DNA of 64,000 bases from Merluccius polli (lineage: Eukaryota; Chordata; Actinopteri; Gadiformes; Merlucciidae): assembly GCA_030340625.1 (NCBI GenBank), contig JAOPHQ010002853.1:222001-286000 (forward strand), read 5' to 3'. The notes under the pieces were generated by a model. That model searched no databases. It was not told the DNA's origin and saw only the letters and a program-made list of their open reading frames with translations. Shown piece by piece: positions 12,090 through 22,300 of this stretch (the stretch's first letter is position 1; each line of letters starts with the position of its first letter). The position numbers and the translations under genes were made by a program.

Positions 12090-12121
12090 AGTCTCTATGG
12101 GGTTGTGGGTGGGTGACTGTA

Positions 12122-12431
12122 CTAGAGGAAGCGCAGAGAAGTGTGTAAGACAGCAACTCTGCTTCCTGGTCCCAACTCTGGACTGTCAGGTTTTAGAAAT
12201 AAACTTATATAAAAATAAATCATATTCCTGGATAAGAGAGCCGCTCCATCCAACGTGGGATGGATGCCGTCGCTCCTAATCAAACCAGGTTTTCCCCAAA
12301 AAGGCTGCCAATTATCTATGAAGCCCACATGGTTTGCTGGACACCACCTGGACAGCCAGCGATGGAAGGACGCCATGCGGCTATACATGACGTCACTGGT
12401 CACATTGGGCAGGGGTCCAGAGAAAAGCTCG
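12122..12431 (-). pseudogene. L2 ORF1 SGNH/esterase-like remnant
   Basis: Translates to SGPLPNVTSDVMYSRMASFH, WLSRWCPANHVGFIDNW and SDGIHPTLDGAALLSRNM. The closing D-G-I-H-P block matches the DxxH motif (catalytic Asp/His) of SGNH hydrolases. Esterase-like ORF1 proteins of this type are known in some CR1/L2 LINEs. The N-terminal part with the nucleophile Ser is missing because the element is 5'-truncated into the minisatellite at about 12432. Confidence 0.65.
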
Positions 12432-12665
12432 GACCCTCCTATGAAGATAGACTGTAACCAGGACCCGCCTTTGAAGACTGTAACTAGGACCCTCCTAGTA
12501 GCCAAGGCTCTCATAAGGATGGACCACAGCTAGGACCCTCCTGGTAAAGATGGGCTGTAGCTAGGGCCCCCCAGGTAAAGATAGACCGTATAGGGCCCTC
12601 CTGGTAAAGATGGACCATATGGGTCCTGCTGGTAAAGATGGACGTATACCTTGCCGTATACCGTT
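12432..12665. repeat. Minisatellite, right part
   Basis: Six or so degenerate copies of the 7296-7462 unit. Units drift from CCTCCTATGAAGATAG to CCTCCTGGTAAAGATGG towards the right, so the array had already diverged before the L2 split it. Confidence 0.8.
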
Positions 12666-13356
12666 GCTGGGGTCTGTCAGGCCCTCATCTGGGCAGATTT
12701 ATTTTGATTAGGGGAAATAATTTGGGGAAATGCATTGAACCTTAACGCGTTGCCCTAAAAAATGTGGGACCCTTGCAGGCCCCAAAGACCCAGTGTCCTG
12801 TGTCCCCAGTCTATAAAAGCATGCAAGTGGAAAACTTCTTTTTGTCCCCTCTCCTCTTTAGAAACTTGGGTTAGGCACAACAACATGTCAGTTTTATTCA
12901 TGCATGCCTTATAGTCGTATCAAGACAAATATCCTAATGACAGCCTAATGAAGAAAGAAAAACTTTTTTTAAAAAACGTTTTTTTATTGGAAGGTAATGC
13001 AGGCCACTACTTAACATATTTCTGAAACCAAGACTCACGTGGGCAACTACCTAATCCTACTTGAGATGTAATCCTCCACTGCTAGAAACAAACAGGCTAC
13101 TAAGAATTGGTTATAAGGGTGAAATAGCAGGCTCTAATCCCTCACTTAGAAACCCCTCCCTGGCTGCTCAACCAAGTCTTCAGAATTTGGTTACAGGTTT
13201 CATGGTGAAGTTGCCTTTTGCAGAATATGTTTTTCTATTTTTGGTAGTATTATTATTGAAGCTCACATCCAGCTAAATTCAACTGAGTATAGTATTACTG
13301 GAAACATTGTTATTTCAATTAATTCACAATAGCAATTAACTTTGTAATTCATTAAA
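12666..13356. other. rrh upstream region, no gene seen
   Basis: Non-repetitive AT-rich DNA. It should contain the rrh promoter and 5' UTR. I see no convincing TATA box or homeobox-type site that I could place with confidence. Confidence 0.4.
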
Positions 13357-16300
13357 ATGGGACTAGATTCTTTGGTTAACGCTTCTTCAGGTGAAGTCAT
13401 ACCTTACGGGGGGAAGAGTGCCTTCACACAGCTGGAGCATAATATTGTGGCCAGCTACCTCATCACTGCAGGTAATGTTTTGTTTTGATTTTAGCACAAG
13501 TGGCACAATACAAATAAATGTAATTATCATCATGATCATTATCATCAATGCAATATTTCATTATGAATTTGATTGAATTGTGTTTAAATGCAATTTGTTA
13601 TGCTTAATTGTAATAATTGGTACAATTTATAGCCATATTAATTTGATTGCAATTGTCCCTAGCAATCTTAATAGTAATTGCATCAAATGATTATTACTTA
13701 TATGATGAAAAGATATGGTGGTGTATTCAACTTGGAAATTGTCAGAGATTAAAGTAGGTATTATAAGAAAAAGAAAAAACAATCTGAATTTGCGTAAACT
13801 TTTCCGCTTTTGGACAGCATTAGTCGTGCAGGTGATGACTTTCTAACATCACAGTCAGCTTTCCAATCATAATAGGCAATCATCATTTTGTTTTATGGGT
13901 GGAGGGCTTACAACAACAAAAATATAGAGAGCTAAATTACTGAAACCAACAATGCACACATTATGTAGAGCTGCGAGTTGGGTATTGAACACTAGCAGTG
14001 TGGAAAAGTTATAGTCGATGTAATTTGTTAGTATTCATTCATCATTCAGTTATCTCTGTTATGTCTGTTATTATAAATTCATGGTATTGTACACAGTCTC
14101 TCAAAATGCTATAATTAGCTAAGAACTCTCAGTGGTTAAAGTCCCAGGTATCTTAAATCTGTGATTTGATTCTAACTAGGTTAATAAGAGTCAGGTCAAG
14201 TACAATGAAGAACTAGAGGAGAGACTTGGGATGTCTGTTTTCCCTGCATCACACAACCTTAAACTAAATAACTACAGAGACCTTATAAAAAAAGAATGTA
14301 TATACAGGTTGCTGTATTTTGCCTATGAAAAGGTAAAGTGTGTTGATTTTATTCTTTCGCTGATAGTTTAGGTTACAGAATTATATGGATTATACTGTTG
14401 GCATCTGTGGATTCTCAGCTTTCATATGCCATATTGTCTGTATAGCTACCACAACGTGAAAAACATCGCTTTTAGAAACATCCTACCTCATTGTGTGTGG
14501 AAACAGACAAACAGCAATGCCTTGTATGAAGAACCTAGCCTCAAACCATAGCCTCGTAAATTGGACATGGTCATACTCAGTAGAAGTAGACAAAGACTGC
14601 TGAAGAACATAAGTCAATAATTATGAGCAAATGTGGCTGTTTTGAAGCAGCATTTTTTAACAGTAAATTAAAATAATGTTACACTTAAACGTCATTTTAT
14701 TCTTAATATCAACATCAACTTCGAATGGATACATTTTACAATTTGATTACATGTCACCTTGGACTTTAAAAAGCTCTATTAGCCTTATAGTCCAGGTGAT
14801 ATGTGCCAAATTTGAGGTGATATGTTCACTTTTTCATAAAAGCATGAAACTTGGTACACGTGTACAGTTTGGGGCCCCGAACATTTTCAGACATGGAGCC
14901 ATCGCAAAAACGCCCCGTGGCGGCCATGGTGGCCATTTTACTTTCCGCCATAACCAAATTGTGTATTTTGCATCATATCTCCTGAACCAAACATGATAAC
15001 ACAGAAAAGGTGATGTCTACCCCTATGTTTTGATGGTCAAGGATTACAATGATACCATATACAACATCATAAACTGTTCAGGTGAATAGTTAATGATGAA
15101 TTCAGTGACGTGAGAAGGAAATCACAGTATCTGGGAACCTATGTTCTAAAACATAATTATTTTGTTCATTAACCCTGACAATACTGTAAAGAGTAGGACA
15201 ATATTTAATATGACCCTAACAACTTAGCTTGAAAAGAATGTCTCAAACACAAAGATTTACTTCAAAAAATTAATTTCAGAAAAACATTTGTTTGATTTAT
15301 TGTTGTTGCTGTTGAACCTATTCTCCTTCACAGTCTCCTCCACATTGACACAGTGCTGTGCATTTTAAGGAGGCTTTTTTGCATTTGCAATGCCCCCGGC
15401 AGCCTTTCTTGCAGCCACAACTCACGAGTTCAAGGATGGACTGGCTTGCCTGTGGAAGAGTTGACCACAATGGTCTCCAATCGCTTGGGTCCATCCAACC
15501 CCAGTCTGCTGGAGATGGCATATTTGGTGCCACCTCAAGTGCTTGTCCCCAACAGTGTCCTCCTTGGTACACTGCTCTTTTGAGGTGCTGCACCAGTGCC
15601 TCCTTAGTTGGGGGGATTTGCTCCATTCCTCTTCCTTTCTTTGTGAACAACTCAAGACGAGCTTGATCAATGTTGACTTGGCTGCTGGTACGAAAGTAGA
15701 GGAGAATTGTGAAGCGCTCCACAATGGAAATTACCTCCTCTGGAATGCTTTTTGGAGCCTTTGACAGAGCCATGAAGGCCTCTGTTGCCATGTCATAGGC
15801 ATTCCAGGTATCCCATGCTGTCTTCTTGCCCCTGGTTGCAAATGCAGATACTGTGTCACAGCCAGTGAATGCATGGAACACAGGAAGGGCCTTGGATTTG
15901 TCAGGACCCAGAGACTTGGCAATCTCATGGGCAGGGATGTATCTGAAGTTCTTGCCAGTCCCAAATGCCACCCACAGCTCCTCAATGTCCAGCTCTGACA
16001 CATGTGCAATGGCTAGGACCACAACATCTGTGTCCACAGTGCGCAGGGTGATCTTTTTGAATCCTTTTCTTGCAGCATCTGCCGCATGGAGTAGCATCCT
16101 TGTATCTGCCTCTTCATGCGTGCAAGGGGCAATCTGATCTGTTTCTTGTGGGTGAGATGATAGAACATTGGGTCCGCAAGTGGAAACAACTTGTTTGGTG
16201 GTCGACATTTCCACAAGGTTCCTGGCCAGAAAGTGAAAGAGTTCTGTTTTGTTTTCATCCACTCTCAGGAAGCCTTTCCAATTGGTAGGTATCTTGTTTT

Positions 16301-19300
16301 TTCCATCCACTCTTGTTCTTGTCCCCTTTCCCCGCTTCTGTCTTGTCTGGGACTTTAAGCTATTAACTTCATAGCAGTCCCATACAACATCCACTCTGCT
16401 GGCCCTTTCAAGTTTCTCTTTGATATAAGGTAAGAAAATCTTGCTGGAAAAGTCAATGAAGGTTTTAGCTACACCTGGTTTCAGCATGTTGATGACTGCT
16501 GACCCATCTAGTATTTGGACCTCACTGTCTGGGGCACTGTTTCGTGAAGCACTGCTTATGCTGTTTTCTAGGCAACTCAACAGATCAGCCTTGTTTCCCA
16601 AGCGTAGTCCACCATGAAGGGAGAGTGATGGAGGGTAGGCCTGATTTTCGTGTTTAAAGAAGTTTTCTAGGTTCCCATCACGGGTCTGACAGGCGATGTA
16701 GAGTCTGGAAAACAGTGCACAGTCATTTCTCAGTGATTTTTCAGCGAGTTTAGTCTTGGACTGTCCTCTTATTTGAGCCGTTTTAAAAAGAGGGAGCTTG
16801 TTCCTCTTTAAAGGGGCAATGATGAGTTTCGTGCCCTGCATCCTCTCTGCAACAAAGAGTTTGTACTGCTCTTGGCCCATCCTCTCTGCAACCCGAACAG
16901 CATCAACAACAGCTTGGTCTGCTAATTCTCTTGAGTCCAGCTTCAAAAGGTCGTTGCTGTCCTCTGCGAAGGGGTTTCCCATTTCCTCAATCACGAGAAC
17001 TAATGCACTCACATGTTTTTGGAATTTCAGCTGGACACTTTTGGAAAAACAAGATACCTACCAATTGGAAAGGCTTCCTGAGAGTGGATGAAAACAAAAC
17101 AGAACTCTTTCACTTTCTGGCCAGGAACCTTGTGGAAATGTCGACCACCAAACAAGTTGTTTCCACTTGCGGACCCAATGTTCTATCATCTCACCCACAA
17201 GAAACAGATCAGATTGCCCCTTGCACGCATGAAGAGGCAGATACAAGGATGCTACTCCATGCGGCAGATGCTGCAAGAAAAGGATTCAAAAAGATCACCC
17301 TGCGCACTGTGGACACAGATGTTGTGGTCCTAGCCATTGCACATGTGTCAGAGCTGGACATTGAGGAGCTGTAGGTGGCATTTGGGACTGGCAGGAACTT
17401 CAGATACATCCCTGCCCATGAGATTGCCAAGTCTCTGGGTCCTGACAAATCCAAGGCCCTTCCTGTGTTCCATGCATTCACTGGCTGTGACACAGTATCT
17501 GCATTTGCAACCAGGGGCAAGAAGACAGCATGGGATACCTGGAATGCCTATGACATGGCAACAGAGGCCTTCATGGCTCTGTCAAAGGCTCCAAAAAGCA
17601 TTCCAGAGGAGGTAATTTCCATTGTGGAGCGCTTTACAATTCTCCTCTACTTTCGTACCAGCAGCCAAGTCAACATTGATCAAGCTCGTCTTGAGTTGTT
17701 CACAAAGAAAGGAAGAGGAATGGAGCAAATCCCCCCAACTAAGGAGGCACTGGTGCAGCACCTCAAAAGAGCAGTGTACCAAGGAGGACACTGTTGGGGA
17801 CAAGCACTTGAGGTGGCACCAAATATGCCATCTCCAGCAGACTGGGGTTGGATGGACCCAAGCGATTGGAGACCATTGTGGTCAACTCTTCCACAGGCAA
17901 GCCAGTCCATCCTTGAACTCGTGAGTTGTGGCTGCAAGAAAGGCTGCCGGGGGCATTGCAAATGCAAAAAAGCCTCCTTAAAATGCACAGCACTGTGTCA
18001 ATGTGGAGGAGACTGTGAAGGAGACAGTGAAGAATAGGTTCAACAGCAACAACAATAAATCAAACAAATGTTTTTCTGAAATTAATTTTTTGAAGTAAAT
18101 CTTTGTGTTTGAGACATTCTTTTCAAGCTAAGTTGTTAAGGTCATATTAAATATTGTCCTACTCTTTACAGTATTGTCAGGGTTAATGAACAAAATAATT
18201 ATGTTTTAGAACATAGGTTCCCAGATACTGTGATTTCCTTCTCACGTCACTGAATTCATCATTAACTATTCACCTGAACAGTTTATGATGTTGTATATGG
18301 TATCATTGTAATCCTTGACCATCAAAACATAGGGGTAGACATCACCTTTTCTGTGTTATCATGTTTGGTTCAGGAGATATGATGCAAAATACACAATTTG
18401 GTTATGGTGGAAAGTAAAATGGCCGCCATGGCCGCCACAGGGCGTTTTTGCGATGGCTCCATGTCTGAAAATGTTCGGGGCCCCAAACTGTACACGTGTA
18501 CCAAGTTTCATGCTTTTATGAAAAAGTGAACATAATTTTCACCTATCACCTGGACTATTATGTAATGACTGTGCAATGGCAAGGTATCATGTGATGGATG
18601 TTGGGCTAGAAAAAAAAAAAGATTTTAAGAAAGAAAGTGCCCATATACATTTAATTTGCATGTGTAAACTTTGTCACCATCAGGCATTATCAGTTTGGCA
18701 AGCAACATTGTGGTGCTGCTAATGTTTGTGAAATTTAAGGAGCTCCGTACAGCCACCAATGCCATCATAATAAACCTTGCCTTTACTGACATTGGTGTGG
18801 CTGGCATTGGCTATCCTTTATCTGCTGCCTCCGATCTCCATGGCAGCTGGAAATTTGGATACACTGGATGTCAAGTCAGTGGAATTTCATTTTTAGATTC
18901 CTTTCAATGTAGCCACATTCAAATGCAAACTGACATTGTCATGTCAGTTGTTACAGTAATAGCAAACCACATACTTTTGTTAACAATTATTGAGTTGAAT
19001 TGAGACCCTGTGTTATTTCAGAAATGACACAAATTGCTTATGTCCAAGTTCAGTGTGTTTTCATCATATGAACTTGTCTGTCTTTGTTCATGATTTCAGA
19101 TCTATGCAGCACTTAACATCTTCTTTGGCATGGCCAGTATCGGCCTACTAACTGTGGTCGCCATTGACCGATACCTGACCATATGTAGACCTGACATAGG
19201 TAGAACACCAACACTTTCATTCTGTATTCACCTGCTTCATGTGATGGTGCTGTCAATCAATGAAACCACACCACTATTTTTGTGTCTTTCCCCCGTGAAG

Positions 19301-22300
19301 GCCAGAAGATGACTGTTCGTTCGTACACACTCTTGATTCTAGCGGCATGGCTCAATGCTGTGTTTTGGTCTTCTATGCCTGTAGTTGGGTGGTCTGGTTA
19401 TGCCCCTGACCCAACTGGAGCGACATGCACCATCAACTGGAGACAAAATGATGCGTAGGTTCCTAGTCCTCTTGTCAGGAATCGCTTTGCAAGATAGCAA
19501 CAGATAGAACAATTCTGTATGGCTTCAATTAATTTAAAATATCTAGAAAAGACCAACGTAGAACACATAACTTGTATCGGAAGAGACATCCATTGGTTAC
19601 CATTATGTAATGCTGTACAATATGATTTCGACACAAACAACCAAACAATTTGCTAATATTCCAATGATATGTGTTAAATGTAATATAGACCTATTAAAAG
19701 TACAATTTCTGAAGAAATTGTGGTGTGCAACTTGCTGAAAATAAAGGTATACTGGTATATTGGAAATGTGCAGTAGAGGGACTTGAAGTAGTGCTGTAGT
19801 TTTATGGTGGCTGCTAGGGTGTTATATGTTGCTTCTTAGGTGTTTTGGGCGTTTGCTATGGAGTGTTGCTAGTGTTCTGGATGGTTGCTAGGGTGTTCTT
19901 GTGTGGTTGCTATGGTTTTCTAGGTGGCTTCTTTGGTGTTCTAGGTGGTTCCTAGGGTGTAATGGGTGGTTGCTATGGTGTTATGGGCAGTTGCCAGGGT
20001 GTTCTGGGTAGTTGCTAGGGTGTTCTGGGTGGTTGCTAGGGTGTTCTAAGTAGTTGCTAGGGTTATTGCTAGGGTGTTCTAGGTTGTTGCTAGGGTGTAC
20101 TGGGTATATACATTTTGACAGCCCTATTCATATTAAATAAAGATTGTATCAATCATATGTTGGTTCATTACAAATCCATTGTAACCGGTGCATTCTCTTT
20201 CCCTCTCTTTCGCAGCTCTTTTGTTTCTTACACAATGGCAGTGATTGCTGTAAACTTTATGGCACCACTGTCTGTCATGTTCTACTGCTACTACAATGTG
20301 TCCGTTACTATGAAGAGATACAAAGCAAGCAACTGTCTGGAAAACCTCAACATGGACTGGTCGGACCAGATGGATGTTACTAAGGTGAAGAAACAGCTGC
20401 ATTCTCAGCTCTAGATTAGCCTATAGCCACATAGATTAGCTGTTAGACACTGATCCCACCACTTGAATTATCCCATAGTAGTGATAATTAATTATGGCCA
20501 ATGTGGCATTTAAAGTCCACTGTACTTAAATTTGGATTTATATGTGGTTTAAATAGACCACTCAAGTCTGATGTAATTTGTTTAAGGGTTGCCCAAAATA
20601 AGGTTTTCCGGATCCACCGGTCTCGGTAGGCTATGGGAAACTCCATAGGCCTCTATGGGGTTTACAAAACTATTGCCAAAACTGCATCTTTAATCTTATT
20701 GATAGAGCTTAAAGGTAGGGTGGATTATGTTTTCCTGCAGCATTTTTTACCATATTGCTTAAAATCTCCTTCACACACAGATTGAAACCAATGAATTAAA
20801 TGATATGACACATACACCGAAAAAAATAGTCATCTGTGGGATGGGCAGGACTGAAAAAACTCCATCCAATCATTATGAGCGTTACGTTCAAGATGTTTGG
20901 ATGGTGACTTGTCTATCAAACTCAACTGCCATTTGTCCCTCCCCCCTCCCTCCTCTGCGCGTACTCCTCTTCGGGCACGAACGAATCGCGCGCCCTCAGA
21001 GGCTTGGCTACTGGCTGGTTAGCTGCATATCAGATAGCACCGGCTGCTGAAAGAAAACTAATTATATAGTTATAAGTAAAATAAGCTAACACGTTAGCGT
21101 CGTGAACCCTCGGGAACAAGCGCTGCGCGTTCCTGTACTCTGGAGGCGTGGCTTCGGGGGGGGAGGCCGAGGAAAGGGGTTTGGACTTTTGAATTGTTTT
21201 TTTTCTAAATGCTGTGTGCTCAAACAGTTTTTCCAACATCCTCCACCCTACCTTTAATCAAAAAAAGATCTTATTCTTTAATCAAGGTAAGAGTGTAATA
21301 TGTTAACCTAATGAAATGCAATTAATGTTTCAATATTCATTTTAATATATGACGTTAACTGGCTAAGAAAAAGGGCGTGGTCAATTGTTTTGCCTGCTGT
21401 TACATTTTAATATTTTAATTAAGCTACACTTTGTGCCTACCAGATGTCTGTAGTGATGATTATCATGTTCCTGGTGGCTTGGTCTCCATACTCCATAGTC
21501 TGTCTATGGGCATCATTTTCGGACCCAAAGAATATTCCTGCAGCAATGGCCATCATTGCTCCACTCTTTGCAAAATCATCCACCTTTTACAATCCCTGTA
21601 TTTATGTTGCTGCCAACAAAAAGTGAGTTTTTCTCTTTCTTTATGTACACATGTATGCTATGTATGTGTGTGTTGAGACTAGAGCAATGCAAATCTTACT
21701 TGATGTATACAGTTAGGGAAGGGCCAATTTTCCCCCAGTATTAATTAATTAATTTATCAATTGAGTTCAATGCAAATTGCTTCAGAATGGGCCAGGCCGG
21801 CCATTCAGTAATTCTCCACAACTCACAATTGGCCCCTGCCAAACCAAATGCACACAGAAAAAATAAGAATCCATACGTTTGAACGCAAATCTGTTCAACT
21901 CAAGTTACTCAACTCATTTTGTCACTGCAACCTTTTTTCGCTTTGTGCGGGAAAAAATCTGAAATTCTTTTTTGTAATGAGACATAGCGAGCTAGAAGCA
22001 TAAGCATGCCATAAACAAGGTTTAATTCCTTGGCTGGACAGTAATTGATTTCCAAATATGGCCATGGCCTTATGTTGTTCAATCAGAGCGACACTCTTGC
22101 TCTCTTCGCTCTTAATGAATCCAGTTGGGAAAAACATATACTCCTCTGAGAAAAGCCTTCCGTGCAGATTTCTGTTACTCTTAACATCGTTATTCAGTCT
22201 ATTTTGGATAAAAAAGTTTTGATTGAGTGCGACTTGTTTTCATGCTCACTTAAAGATGTCGTAGCTAAGATTTGAGAGTTGTACAAGAGAGGGTAAAAGA

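Larger units (their letters stand above)
7463..12431 (-). mobile_element. Nearly complete L2 LINE split by SINE and hAT
   Basis: Minus-strand L2 element inserted into a minisatellite. In transcription order: an SGNH/esterase-like remnant (12431-about 12240), the APE endonuclease N-terminus (12089-11848), a hAT insertion (11839-10408), more endonuclease (10407-about 10305), a SINE-like insertion (about 10300-10141), the endonuclease C-terminus (10140-9849), the RT and C-terminal domain (9817-7487), and a 3' UTR ending near 7463. The 5' end is cut within the first domain. Apart from the insertions and one frameshift near 9850 it is well preserved, so it is relatively young. Confidence 0.9.
14788..18557. 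mobile_element. Palindromic element with XPG/FEN1-like nuclease gene
   Basis: 3.77-kb insertion in rrh intron 1. Both ends read TAGTCCAGGTGATA inwards, and TTA flanks both sides (14785-14787, 18558-18560), compatible with a 3-bp target duplication. Left arm 14788-16306 and right arm 17042-18557 are inverted copies of about 1.5 kb with few differences. The ~735-bp spacer holds the N-terminal coding part that only the left copy keeps. Each arm runs from the element end through about 500 bp of non-coding sequence into the C-terminal half of the gene. I do not recognise the family, and superfamily assignment is open. Confidence 0.75.

Noticed and set aside
16931..17374. Separate gene starting at 16931 on the plus strand
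   Set aside because: It joins antisense of the N-terminal part of the left-arm gene to the right palindrome arm and ends at the TAG; best read as an arm of the palindrome.
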